64,000 nt of DNA from Polytrichum commune (GCA_950295325.1 OX485806.1:26906001-26970000); one strand, 5' to 3'; shown: positions 22,276-34,150, counted from the first letter of the stretch. A program made the numbers and translations. The notes: generated by a model from the sequence alone, not told the origin.

Positions 22276-22618
22276 GGGCCACTTTAGACTATGGTGAGAA
22301 GTGCACCGGTCAACAAGTTTAGGGGACTGGAGCAATTTGATTGACTATGAAAATGGGTTCTTCACCGGCCAGGGTTTACATTACGGTCAAGACTTCTTTG
22401 GTGGTGAACTTCAAGCCTGCATGAAGAAAGGATATGGATGTCAAGTTTTTGGGCCACCTCAAACCCTCGGACAAGAAACTTGACCTTTGGAGAACTCCAA
22501 TTCGAGATATTCTTTATATTCTTTATATATTTTTTCCATCGTGTCCGGCTTACCAACCGTTACCTCAAATAGCCTTGTGACCGACGGTGCACTTCTTCAC
22601 AATAGTCTACACCAACCC
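22276..22618. mobile_element. HbC MITE (PIF/Harbinger-like), 343 bp
   Basis: Ends GGGCCACTTTAGACTATGG and the inverse of GGGTTGGTGTAGACTATTG, continuing to AGAAGTGCACC on both sides. TTA is repeated at 22273-22275 and 22619-22621. Internal motifs (CACCGGTCAA, AAGAAACTTG) relate it to the 394-bp element at 44083. Non-coding. Confidence 0.85.
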
Positions 22619-22621
22619 TTA

Positions 22622-23222
22622 GACTGCCAAAGTTATATTAAACTATCTAAGAGGGCAACAAAATTATCTACCCAGAAGCAAAGGTAAGTCTAAGAACAAG
22701 AATAGACCAAATTTGCAACCAACACCCCTACACTTGCAGACAATAAAACACACTCAAAACTTTGATTTCACCTCTTGGCTCATCCTTTTGTGCCACCCAA
22801 ACATTCCACCTTCATCATCTTCAACACCCTAACCCAAGGTGAAATCCACTGCCCTAAATCCTTGAAGCTCTCATCACTAAAGCTTGAAAGGTGCCATTGC
22901 AACCTAAAGTTGACATACACATTTGTAGATTGGCACCTCTATTGAAGGGCCAAGTCTAGACACCCACCTCTTTGAGTTCGGACCCTACAACTATTACCCA
23001 AAGGTGCAAATGCATGCAATTGTAGAATTGATTTATTCTTTTTGGAGAACTTTACCCTGAAATTAGCATCACAAGCCCCAAATGAGTCTAGAGGGACCCA
23101 CTGGAGATGAATAAATCACAAACCTATGGAGGACATGTTTTTACTAGACCCCCTCCACCTTGATAATAGTGGTAGGTATCCAACTCAAAGAGGTTGGAGT
23201 CTAACCTTGGCCCCATTGAAGG
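22622..23222. other. No recognised gene
   Basis: Short frames only; no element ends or protein similarity recognised. Confidence 0.4.
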
Positions 23223-23575
23223 GGAGGCCACACATGTTCAAAAAGGTTGGATCTGAAACAAAGATCAGTGGGTCAAGGTAACACAAATTTGGCCTTGACA
23301 TGCGCCTACCCTTGAGAAGCTTGGTTTCAAGGTTGATCCTTTTTTTGGGTTAAAATTATCCTTTTTCAACTCTGACTGGAGAATGAGGTTTCAATCCTTA
23401 CAAAACAACCATTCTTGGATGAGAATTGAAAACGGACAATCCTACCCTATTAGAGAGGGACCAAACTTGAAACCAAGCTCCTAGAAGCTAGGCACATGTC
23501 AAGGCCAAAATTCATTTACCTTGGCAAAACTAAACCCCATTTCGAAACCGGCGTCTTCAAACGTGTGTGGCCTCC
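23223..23575. mobile_element. Foldback element, arms about 125 bp
   Basis: Left arm from GGAGGCCACACATGTTCAAA through GGCCTTGACATG and AAGCTTGGTTTCAAG (to about 23350) reappears inverted at about 23450-23575. The loop is about 100 bp and non-coding. A related end (GGAGGCCACACATGTCCAAA) lies alone at about 23827. No target duplication resolved; superfamily unknown. Confidence 0.65.
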
Positions 23576-24478
23576 ACATGAGTGCCAACATCCAAATGTC
23601 CTAATGCTCGTGGTGCTTCCTAACCACCCTCTTGCAACAATGCCCTCTTTTAAAAGCCATACCTCACACTTGCCACCCAACGCCACTATGGCCAATGACC
23701 TTTATTGACAGAGGGGTCGGTTTTATGGCTTGCCATGCTACATAAATTAGAAGCAACCATATATATTTTAGAACCCTTAGTGGAAACAACACATCTATAT
23801 TAAGTATCCGTTTCATCACCTCAAGCGGAGGCCACACATGTCCAAAACCTGACGTTCTTATAAAAAGTTGTCTCGAACCGGAGTGGTGAAACCAGATGAT
23901 TTGAAACTTGCAGTCACACTACATGTGCAAATGAGCCGTTGTTTTCGTTAATATAATGACATGTGGCAGGTTGAAGAGCTGCAATGTCCCACACACCTCA
24001 TAGTCGATGAGTTTACAAGTTGACCAAAATGTTTATTTTCAACAAGTGAGACCCTATTTTACGTTCTCATTCGGTCCCAAAATCTAGGATTGTGTGCCCC
24101 CCCCATCCCCCACTATATTTCCCTCCCCTTGAAGGGGGGGGGGGCACACAGGATGTGAAATTGTTGGGTTCCCCCAGTGACGCCACCTTCCTAGCATTCT
24201 AGGAGCAAGATAAAAACTTGATTCTTCATTGAATTGGTAGTTGGGAACGGGGGTTTACCTGCACATTGGACTGCCAATTCTTTAAAAATGGTAGGAGAAG
24301 CACACGGCCCATCATTTTGGGAGCCAATAAGAACGCATCATTGGGTCTTACATGATTATTTTTAATACTTTGATCTTTTTGTCAAGTTGTCATCTTTGAG
24401 GTTGGATGTCACTAAACCAACGGAAACGGCAACTCATTTGCACATGTAATGTGGCCCCAAGTTTCAAAAGACCCGATC
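23576..24478. other. No recognised gene; orphan foldback end, C/G tracts
   Basis: Contains the orphan foldback end near 23827, a C8 tract near 24097 and G11 at 24134-24144, the latter two set as an imperfect inverted pair (GTGTGCCCC / GGGGCACAC). No protein similarity seen. Confidence 0.45.
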
Positions 24479-24530
24479 CAGTGCCCGGGAAGTTTTTGGG
24501 CATAGTTGGTCGAGATCCGAGTGATTCTAA

Positions 24531-25667
24531 GGGGCGGTTTACACCATAGACCATGAACTCGTCCCACGGAAGATGCCTTATTCCGCGGTACGAGTTCATG
24601 GTCTCCATTTCATGGTCCAAGTTCTTAAAAAACTGATTTACAAAGCCGTTGGGCCCCTCACTAGGTGTAAATCGAACGTGGACCAAGAGGAATGACCATG
24701 CGGCAAGAAGTGAAGGTGCTGATTTTTTTAATACATGCCCAAAAAGGGCAATTTTGAAAAAAAATTAAGTTTGATCATTCCTTGTCTTCTCTTGGGCTTC
24801 ACTTGTCTTCACTTCTTGTTAAATGTGTCGAAGATGTGGCTTGCAAATCTTCTCACAACAATTTTTTTAAATAAAATAAAATGAGCAATTTAATTTGTAC
24901 ATGCTCAATGTAATTTACATGTGACATGTACCTTGTGTTGTCACTACACTAAATAGGATATTTAGTGTTTGATTATATTTAATGTTGTCACCACCCTACC
25001 TTGCTTAACACTAATTTTCAATTTTTTGATAATTAATGTTAGAAGATTTCCCATTGCACTTCTTTTGACTACCCTGATCTACAGTCACTAAACCACTACA
25101 AATTTTTGTTTTTTGTTTTGCAACTGCATTTTGTAAGCATATTGGGGTGTGTAATATACCGTTGGAAAGGTATTTTCAAGACCTTTCCAACGGTATATTA
25201 CAAGCCCCAAAATTCCAAACATTGCATTTGGTAGACCAAAAAAACAAATCTGCACTTGAATTCTTGAGTTCTAGATGTCCCGCGTTGTTTGTTGAAACAC
25301 GTGTGAGCCAGTTTAAGGGGTAGGGCAAGGTAGTGCTGGTATGTCTCATGAGCTTTGGTATAATTAAGGCACTTAAAAGGTAGATTCATTAGAGATTTAT
25401 TGAAATGTTATTTCTCTAACATGGGCCCTTGCCTTTTCCTAGCAGACCACCTCTCTTAGCTTGCCTCTCTCACGGCAAAACCTGTTGGACTATATCAATG
25501 CATTTATTAGGCCTTAAAATTTATATTTTGGGGACCTCGACCTATATGGTCCCTCTGCCATTTTTTCCTTAGTGTAAACCGAAGTTGTCCCGGGAGAACT
25601 TCAACAGCCAATCGGCTGCCTTGTAGAACCCTGGTCCAACTTCATGGTCCATAGTGTAAACCACCCC
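24531..25667. mobile_element. Long HbA element, 1137 bp
   Basis: GGGGCGGTTTACACCATAG at the left, inverse of GGGGTGGTTTACACTATGG at the right, TAA on both sides (24528-24530, 25668-25670). Non-coding. It carries a truncated CAC-1 piece (from 24942, about 115 bp) and a perfect-stem hairpin at 25150-25202 (TATACCGTTGGAAAGGT and its inverse). The sister copy is 53882-56362. At about 25330 this copy keeps the single GTAGTGCT into which the hAT-2 element inserted in the sister. Confidence 0.9.
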
Positions 25668-25769
25668 TAAATCATGCCGGTTACATGTTGACATCTTCCG
25701 GTTTCCTTTATTGAAATTGGGGTATATTCTTCTATAGATTCCTCTAAAATGATCGGTAATTCTCCTTAA

Positions 25770-26321
25770 GGGGCGGTTTACACTATGGACCAAGAGCCAT
25801 GACCAAGAAAATTAAATCATTTTCATGGTCATAGCTCTTGGCCAAGAGCCGTGACCAAGAAAATTAAATCATTTTCATGGTCATAGCTCTTGGCCAAGAG
25901 CCGTGACCATGAAAAATCAAAAATGGATTTTTGAGTGGCTTGGTCACTCTTGTAGTGTAAAGTGGATTTGGACCGGGACAACTTTGGGCTGATTTTTTTA
26001 ATATAAATACAGTAACGTCAAAAAAAATCGGGAAAAAAATATTAAAAAAAAAATTCAGCCAATGGCTGATTTTCAGCCTTATGGCTCCCTTGATTTCCGT
26101 TGAGTCGAGCATTTTGCCTCGCCTCAATGGAAAACCCGTTGGACCATGGCACATTAACCAAATGGCAGATTTTAGTAGTTTTTGGGGACCTCAAAGTTAG
26201 TGGTCATTCTCCTTTTTTCAAGGTAGTGTAAAGCCAAATGGGACCAAGAGCACTTTACTCTCCAATCACAGATTTTAGAATTTCATGGTCATGGCTCTTG
26301 GTCCATAGTGTAAACCGCCCC
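25770..26321. mobile_element. HbA MITE with internal duplication, 552 bp
   Basis: Same family as 4416-4917 with TAA at 25767-25769 and 26322-26324. It is 50 bp longer because about 52 bp starting CCAAGAGCCGTGACCAAG is present twice in tandem near the left end. Otherwise nearly identical, which suggests recent activity of this subfamily. Confidence 0.9.
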
Positions 26322-26392
26322 TAAGTCTCCATCTTCAACCGGTGATTCCTCAAACTCAACCGTAACTAACGGCCGGTTCTTCCGGGACACAG

Positions 26393-27360
26393 CTCCGGTC
26401 TGAGATGGCTTTTTGAGCAAAAGTTCTGTTGTACTTCTCTTTATTGTTGTGGCCTATAAAGAATCAAAGGTGTTGAACGTTTTAAATGCCATGGGGAACA
26501 AACCCAACAACCCTTCCCAACACCTGCTCTTATAACAAACATGAAATAATCCTGTGGTGAAACGCAATCATGAGTTTGAGGTTTTTTTGGCTCCAAAGCT
26601 ATCCGGACTCAACTCATCCCATCATCATTTTTTACTTTTTTTTGGGGGGGGGGGGGAGGGGGCAAGGAAAAAGAACAAACACCTCGGAGGAAATTTTTGA
26701 GCCAAAGAAATGTTGCCCATCCGGAACCACGAGATTGACACAACTCGTTAAGTCGCTAGTTTTTCAAGTTGAATTGACCAATCAAAGTTGTCATCATAAT
26801 TCTTACGTAAGCTATTTGCATCACCCATAAGATATTCTTCACAAACATGCATATCTTGATTCTTTTAGGTCTTTTGACTTTGACTTAGGGAGGGGGGGAG
26901 GCACACTTGCGAAAATGTGAAAAATCACGTGCGAGAAAATGTAGGGTGGATTTTATTCAAGACACAGAAAATACATTACATTTTTCTTAGATATACAAGC
27001 TCTTATAGCTGAGCGCATGTTCAATTCTTATCAAACTAACTTGGAGTCTTTGACATCGTGTTTGAATCTGACTTGTTTAATATCAAAACAAAATTTCAAG
27101 CTATAGAATAGTTCATTATAGAACACGTGCAGGTGAAAAAAGTTGTTTGAAAAAAGGACAAACATTATATACAAAGTCGATTTCAATAAGATTTTTAACA
27201 CCAAAGTCTTTGACAGAGCAATTTCATGCGCATCTTTAAACTGTTATGCACAGATTCTTAGCATTCAATACCACTGTTTGGCCTTAGCATTATGTTATAT
27301 GGCCCTAAAGAATAGCAATGAGCAATTTGAGCATTCAATCAGACTTATTCTTGAGCATAC
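26393..27360. other. No recognised gene; shared repeat piece
   Basis: A T/G13 tract lies at about 26636-26656. The stretch 26886-26995 (G run, then TGCGAGAAAATGTAGGGTGG, then ATTTTATTCA) is nearly the same as 46844-46950, so it is part of an unclassified dispersed repeat. Short frames at 26570-26830 and 27143-27436 are unrecognised. Confidence 0.5.
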
Positions 27361-27438
27361 CACTAGTAGAAAACTATGCCAAAAAGAACTGCAGCCGATT
27401 TCGACTATGATTTTTTGGGGCATAGTTTTCTACTAGTG
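27361..27438. mobile_element. Mini CACTA hairpin (CAC-2 type), 78 bp
   Basis: CACTAGTAGAAAACTATGCC at the left and its inverse at the right with a roughly 25-bp centre. CACTAGTAGAAA is a common plant CACTA end. Flanking triplets (TAC, ATA) do not match. It can fold into a near-continuous stem. Confidence 0.7.
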
Positions 27439-28590
27439 ATAAAGGTTTTGTGAAGCCCATGTGTCACAATCTCCTTGCTGCAGGGGACAAGATTAACAAT
27501 GAACAATGGTTTCAGGATAGTTTTCTATTTTTGTTTTTTGTAATTTTGCAAGGCTATGTGTAACGAACTAAGTTTAATTCGTTGCCAAAAGACATACAAG
27601 GCCATCATGATCCAAAAAAGAGAGCGTCGCAACACTCTTGGAAATGCACATAGTGAAATGAAATCACACAACCCCTAAAAAGATTTAACATAATTTAGAC
27701 ATGATCAACTAAGCCCACATTAGACATCTTATGTTCCAAGTCATGTTTCTAGTTAGTGCAACTATGATAATTTTTAGCCTAGTAATCAAAATAAATAGTT
27801 ATTGTGTATCGTTACAATAATAATATCAATCTAACTATCATATGTGATTGGTTTTATAGATAAAAAGCACGTGGGGTTGTGAGCTATCAACAATAGAGTT
27901 ATGCATAAAGTCTCTCAAACATGGACACAATCGTGAATAAATTCTTCTATGAGGGATTTTGTTACTAAGCGCTCTTCATGTGTCAAGGCCTATTTTGAAA
28001 GTTAGCTGAAACTCCTTGGACCTCCTCTTTCCATCCCAAAAATTGTGAGAAAACTTTAGAATCTAAAATATAGGTTTTTCCCATGGAAGCCATCACCCTA
28101 AACCCCAAATCGGCCTATGCAATGCTCACTTGGCCACCCATCCTAGAATGACAACCTAGAAGTTCAATTCTTAATAGCCCGACACCACTTTTTGAACATG
28201 TTAATTTAAGCTTGAAGAGGGGAAATTTGAGGTGAAGGTGTTGAACTCACGTTTTAGCCAAGTGAACATGAGTTTGATCCCAAGACTTTACGCATAACTC
28301 TAATGTGGGTAAAGGCTTTGACCACCAAACATTATCCAATTATGAACATATAGAATTTTATGTCAATTTCTAATCCACATTCTGACATGCTCACACATGG
28401 TCATTGTTTTTTTGACGACCTTGCATAAAACAAAGTGAGACCATCACTCATTTCTCAACCAATGAGAGATTTCAAAAAGCATTGGTCATGGTCACTAGTC
28501 ACTAGTATAAATTGGCTCTAAAATGTAATAGCCCAACTTGACAAACCTAATGTATGTGTATTGGCAACTATGATAGCTACCAATGGGAAA
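27439..28590. other. No recognised gene
   Basis: AT-rich with frequent stops. Near 28490-28520 a sequence like CACTAGTATAAATTGGCTCT resembles a worn Harbinger end, but no partner end was found. Confidence 0.4.
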
Positions 28591-28599
28591 TAACCTTTC

Positions 28600-29150
28600 T
28601 TGGGGGAGGATTCCTAAGAAGTTTGCCAAGAAAATTATGATTTGGCACCTTCTTAGGGGCATTACACTTTGGACTATTTGGATTGAATGAAATGATTGGG
28701 TGTCCAACCAAGAAAAATGGCATGACTCCAAAATGAAACACCTTGTTTGGGAAAACCTCATTATGTACGCCCAGGTGGCTTGGGCTAGGGTTGTTAAATT
28801 TGTCTACTTGGCCGAAGCCCTCTTCAAAGGCTTTAATTAAACTTGGGGTGCTAGAAATATTCTTTGTAAATGGGATAGAATGAAAATTACGTTGAATTGG
28901 AAACAACAACAACGCATGTAGGTAGCTTGGTGCTTTGGTCATTTGGCAGCTTGGGGATTGTCCTTGGTCGGTTGGATGGGGGTTGTCCTTGGCAGGGTGG
29001 TTTGGTTGGTCATCCTTGGCAGGGTTTGTTACTTTCTACGAGGCGGTGTGGTGCATACAAAGGGCCATGTCTCCCCTCAAAGTGGGCGCACCTTGCTTGG
29101 TATTTAATGCATTTGGCATTGTTTTTTTGGCCTTCTATATGGGGGGGGGG
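28600..29150 (+). pseudogene. LINE 3' fragment (ORF2 C-terminus and 3' UTR)
   Basis: Plus-strand remnant of the LINE family present on the minus strand at 38275-44890. The frame from about 28605 reads as WGRIPKKFAKKIMIWHLLRG then ITLWTIWIE, a stop, and WHDSKMKHLVWENLIMYAQV, matching GERIPKKF...HLLRGITFWMIWIERN of the other copy. This is the region C-terminal to the reverse transcriptase. Downstream, 28940-29135 aligns to that copy's 3' UTR (GGCGGTGTGG, CCTCAAAGTGG, GGCCTTCTAT) and ends in a G10 run. It is 5'-truncated and carries stops. The minus-strand frame at 28577-28942 is its antisense shadow. Confidence 0.8.
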
Positions 29151-30925
29151 AGGGGAAACTATTTACCTTGGGGTATATTGTTGATTGTTGACGAGCAGTC
29201 GATGGTGAAGTGGATTGCTCACAAAAATTGGCTTCTAAACTAGACGATTGCTAAAGAAAGTCACATTGGTGTGTTAACTAAGCATTAGCAGTTGACCAAA
29301 CAATTATTTCTGAACAGTCGACTCCAATGAGCACTCAACGCACCAGGGTGACAACTCTTCAACAATCATCTAGTTTATAAGCCAACTATTGGCAAGCAGT
29401 CAATTGCCGAAGTCATTAGCTCATTAGTAGTTATCAACCCAAGTTGACTACTCGTCAACAATCATCTAGTTTAAAAACCGATTGTTGGTGAATAGTTGAC
29501 AAACTAGGCAACTACTTGTGAGCAGTCAATATATCGACTGCATGTCCGCCCATGGACATGTGGTGTCTATGTGTTGGGTGGGGAGGGTTCGCATCCAATT
29601 ACCGCCCTCCCCATGAGTATATATGGACCCCACTTCCATTTCATCCTCCTTCCACCCTCACTCTAGTGGGTCCTTGGTTATTGAACAACCATTGCCGACA
29701 TGAGTTGGAGACCCACATTGTGGGTTTGCATTCAAGAATTGTACTTTATTGCACCGCATGAACTTACATATGTTAGACATACATAAATTCACCATTCCAC
29801 ACGTGACACCACATTCCAAAGCAACCTCTTTTATTTTTTTTGAGTTACATGATAGAGTTTTGAAACAATATTAGAATGTAAAATGTAAACACTTATTTTA
29901 CATGTGTTTTACATAATAGGATGTTGTCTAAACGACATATGTGTAGGCTTTATTTAAAATAAACTCTTTGGGTGTTAGCGTTTACTTTGGAAGTGCTACT
30001 GTCATCCAAATTTCCTGATAGAAACCATTCATTTTTGAAATTTTTATAGTAGTTAGCTCAAATCTTCTCTATAAACTTTGATCTATTAATAAATTGCTAG
30101 AAATTAGTGATATTTAAGTGAAATAGAGGACTAGTGAGCTGAGGAGTTTGATGTTTTTGACTATTGGCAAGAGATAACAAGAGTTACAATTAAGGGCCAT
30201 AGACATGTGCAAAATGTGGAGAAGTAGGAAACCCTTTTTGAGGTTGGCTATGGACAAACATACCTTTTGAGAGCCGAGTCTTTTGTGTTTTTGTTTTGTA
30301 TTTATATGTAGGCCATGGTCAGAACGTTAGTCAGGTAATGATTCGAGAGGGAGTGTCTGAAGGTTGAAATCCCTCTCGAGGAGAGAGAGGATAGTCTCCA
30401 ATTTTCAATTCAATTGAGCGCCATAGCCATGTTTAATCAATTGGGTGTAGAACCATGTGTCTAGTACATTGGTATCTCAATTATCTATGGTCGTGACAAT
30501 TTGCTCAAATGTGTATATCTAAATCATTGTCTTATCCCTCAAGATGGGAGCATGCATCAATTAAGTGGTGAAATCGATTGACACCGTTGTCTATGTTAAT
30601 GCCAAGGTGTGAAGCCTTTCGTTTGTAAGGCAAAGTTTTTGTGATATCTCTTTCAAACTGTCTCGGAAATGTGTATGGCCATAATCTAAATTGGAGAAAG
30701 GTGAGAAACCCTTTGCCAAGACATAGTAATGCATGTGATTGTGTAAGACAAATGGTCTTGTGAATGAATAGATCATTTCACCATATGATCCTCTCTCTTC
30801 TATTAGATAACACTTATCTCACTTCTCATCCTTCGATTTGTGTCCATCCACGCTCCTTAGCCTCGGACATCCATCCTTGCAATTTCCATTCTCCTCAATA
30901 TTCCATTTCCCAATTAGTCCATCAT
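29151..30925. other. No recognised gene; local repeat cluster
   Basis: 29200-29530 holds degenerate repeats of CAACAATCATCTAGTTT (near 29365 and 29456), an inverted version near 29238 (AAACTAGACGATTG), and several GAGCAGTCGA/CAGTCAAT motifs. The rest is AT-rich with frequent stops. Confidence 0.4.
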
Positions 30926-30929
30926 ACTA

Positions 30930-31010
30930 TTACTTGGCAGTATGCGCTCGAGGGGTCCCACCTCCCCTCCAAGTGGCCGCGTCTTCATTGTTCTTCATCC
31001 ATTCTTGACA
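30930..31010 (+). repeat. LINE 3' UTR fragment
   Basis: CGAGGGGTCCCACCTCCCCT then CCAAGTGG and CTTCATTG matches the 3' UTR of the LINE at 38275 (complement near 38370-38400) and the fragment at 36640-36720. Short, 5'-truncated. Confidence 0.5.
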
Positions 31011-31432
31011 TTTTTTTATTTTTTTCCCTCCATTCGTCGCAAATTTTATACATATATGTCATGCATGTTCTCATTTCAAGTTCAAGTATTGGAGTTGAGA
31101 TATTCAAGTAATCACAAATCACATAGGACCTCCTCATTATGCTAAGCATTGAACCTATATCGGTGTCTAATTTTTTTTTGCAAATACTCTAATCTCATTG
31201 TAATGTGTGTCCTTTTGTGTCCATATTTAACTACAAAGGTTGTCAAATACCACATATTTGTCTCTTTTATAGAAGAGTGACCATGCAACATTGTTCTCCT
31301 ACCAAAGAGTTCCTTGGTCATATATGCAAGAATAACTGGCCATCCTAGTATCTTAAGGTTGAATATGATATGTAGTGAAAAGTAATTTCTTTATTTGCAG
31401 TATGATTTCACTCTATATCTGCTAGCTTGCAG

Positions 31433-32094
31433 CAGTGCCCGGGAAGTTTTTGGCCATAGTTGGGTCCTAGTGATTCTAAATCCAACTGATTACATGTTGA
31501 CATCATCTTCCGGTTTTGCTTCATTCATTTGAGGTATATTCTTCCATAGATTCCTCTAAAATGATCAGTCATTCTCCCTAAGTCTCCAACTTCAACCGGT
31601 TATTTCTTAAACTCAATCGGTTCATCTATAACTAACCGCCAGTTCTCCCCAAGCAGTGATGTAATGCTGAGTGATGTTAATGAAAATATATAGTGTTAGT
31701 CCAACATTGGTAAGGTAAACAAGTCTAATTCAGCTAACTCCAACATGTCTAATATTGTTAGTTACATTGACTCAATCGTACATCTATATTTGAAGGTTGT
31801 GTAGTTAGGTGTGGCCATGAGAACAACCACCAAAAACACACGTCTATGTGAAGAACACTAAAGTATTTCTTCAAATATGGTTAAATGGTCTAGGTTCGAT
31901 AATCAACACACTTAGAGAGTTGTATATGATCATTTAAGAAGAAATATATTCTTCGTATTGATAATGAGTAATGTATTCATATGATATTTGTCCATTTTCC
32001 ACACCAAAATAGCTTAAGACTTGAACTTCAACCGGCCATTTCTCAAACTCAACCGGTCCATTTGTAGCTAACCGCCGGTTCTCCCCGAGCCATG
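31433..32094. mobile_element. Composite hAT-1 element with two right ends
   Basis: 31433-31658 is a full-length 226-bp hAT-1 copy (CAGTGCCCGGGAAG to the inverse of CACTGCTTGGGGAG), but the bases after it do not match the bases before it. About 436 bp further on is a second hAT-1 right end (last 80 bp, ending at 32094), and the octamer after that, GCTTGCAG (32095-32102), is identical to the octamer before the left end (31425-31432). The unit that transposed therefore appears to be the whole 662 bp. The extra segment (31659-32010) is AT-rich and of unknown origin. Confidence 0.7.
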
Positions 32095-32367
32095 GCTTGC
32101 AGAGAAAGAGATGACACCGATGTTAAGTTGGCATGAAATGAAAATGAAAATGAAAATGAAATGGATTTTAAAGTCCCCAAAAGCTGAAAAGGTTAATGCG
32201 AGGCTGAAAAGACTAAATGAGAGGCACTTTGGCATTGATCATAGCCGCAAAGTCATTTGTAACCGGAGGCATGATGTCAAGTTGCTTAAAGATTCTACCT
32301 TTGGCAAAGGGTCTCGCGTACGTTGAGGTGAGGTAGAAACAATAAAAAAAACGGTGAATGACCACTA

Positions 32368-32593
32368 CACCGTTCATGGTATTGAGTGTCGCTTACTATT
32401 TGGAGTTACATTGTGCTATAACTTTTCATTATAGATCTCACTTTTTTACCAACAAAGGCTGAATGGGTACTTTGTACACTATATAACATAAACATCTTTA
32501 TTCGGTAAAATATGACTTCAACAATAAAATGTTATAGCAATGCGTAACTTCAAATTCTGAATGCCACCAAATATCATAAACAATGTAACGGTG
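32368..32593. mobile_element. M5 MITE, 226 bp
   Basis: Ends CACCGTTCATGGTATTGAG and the inverse of CACCGTTACATTGTTTATG. The flanking five bases are CACTA and CATTA (4 of 5). Non-coding; the inner ends carry ACTATTTGG-like sequence as in 53596-53821. Confidence 0.65.
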
Positions 32594-34150
32594 CATTAAA
32601 TAAGGGTGGAAGGTTCTTGTGTGGACCCAAAATGGCTAATTATAAAAGTGCTGGCCCGAAAAGGATGCAGTGATGGACCAGACATGTGTTGTTTCGCACC
32701 ACTTGCGATCGCTTTTGGGTGCCATTGAATTAACCGTTTTGTATCATTCGTATGCAAAGTAAGATATTTTGATGCTCAAAGTAAGGAACTTTACTACACA
32801 TGCAGGGGTTTGACTTATTTGCCTCTTTGGGTAAGTGTAACCAAATATTGACACGGAATAAAATCATGAAACAACTTGCATGCCTCATCACTTTCTCTAC
32901 TCTGTCTCTCAAACATATTGCACAAGTTTTGAACTATTCTTCATGGTTGAATCAGTTTATTTATACCATTTTCCATATATCTACCCTAAACATGCCTAGT
33001 TTGACTACTTGCCTTAAACAAACACCTATATTTGAGTCATTCATAGTTAGGTGTGAATCTTAGAACATGCACCACGACAACTTGTGGTTGAACAAGATTG
33101 GACCACTAAGCGTTTAAAATTGTCTATGATTTGTAAACTTAATAGTCAACAAAAAGTGAGGGCATATATATAAATGATAATTTCATGAAGAAGAGGATCT
33201 TCACTTTGACAATAAATCAGACAACAAATACGAGCTCCAATTATTAGAAGGAAAATGGGTATGACCAAGACTTGAAGTTGCCAAGGTGAGGGTCTTAATG
33301 AACACTTACTTTTTTTTCTTTTTTCTTTATTTTTCCCTATGGACCTACTTCTTGTAAGATCTGAAACACGTTAATGTGAGATGATTAGCAAATCCAAATT
33401 GTGCCCGTAGCACTTCTCTCATAATTCTAGGAGCTCGTATGAATATGCAATTGCCAAAGTGAAGGTTTTAAGTTATTAAATGATCATGAAGCCCCCCCCC
33501 CCTCCATGTATGTTGATTGCATCTAGAATGATTAACAAAATTTGTGCGTGCAACCCAAACTCTTTTGGACACATGTCTTTATTTTATGTTTGTTCTTAGG
33601 TCCACACCCAACCATACACCATGCAAACATCATGTGTCCATTAAGATCATACGTTGACTCAAGCACATCTACCTTAATCATCTTGCACAATTTCCATGTT
33701 TCATATCCTACTATGAGAAGTGGGCATTGGGTGGAGGGCTAAATGAAAAGTGTATGTTTAAGACCCGCTTAATTTAAAGTATTTGGATGTTCTTCAATTC
33801 AATTTCCATGTTCTCCAACTTCCATCATTTAGAAGTTCTACAAAATGATAACTTGTGTTGCAATAACAAATCTACGATGAAACATCAACATGAATCATAT
33901 TGAAGATTGGATGTATCTTGATTTAGTTATGGTTATTAGAAGTGCATGTTTGTTGCGAGGTTTGTTGTTATGTGAATTGAATACATATGTCCTCCCAATA
34001 GTGTCTATTATTGAGTGTGGAGTAGTTAATCAAATTTGAAAGACATAGTCCAATTTTTTTTCTTTTTCTTTTTTCTTTTTTAAATGTGTGTCTTTTTTAT
34101 GTTTGCTCTTTGATCTGCATCCAACCCCACACCAATTAAACATAGGGGTC
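32594..34150. other. No recognised gene; dispersed repeat
   Basis: 33420-33680 resembles 11420-11700, and part of 33180-33290 is an inverted relative. C11 at 33492-33502. A related piece occurs near 34010-34150. Short frames (32800-33063, 33542-33742) are unrecognised. Confidence 0.45.

Larger units (their letters stand above)
24479..26392. mobile_element. hAT-1 MITE split by two Harbinger insertions
   Basis: Ends CAGTGCCCGGGAAG and the inverse of CTGTGTCCCGGAAG. The flanking octamers ACCCGATC and CTCCGGTC agree at 5 of 8, a decayed duplication. Removing the HbA elements at 24531-25667 and 25770-26321 with one TAA each leaves about 219 bp, aligning to the uninterrupted copies at 17392 and 31433. 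Inverted relative to 17392. Confidence 0.85.

Noticed and set aside
25864-26154. 96-codon minus-strand frame
   Set aside because: It lies entirely inside an HbA MITE; the equivalent frame in the sister copy at 4416 is only 65 codons (4593-4790).
28577-28942. 121-codon minus-strand frame
   Set aside because: It is the antisense of the LINE C-terminal region, which reads sensibly on the plus strand (IPKKF...HLLRGITLW).
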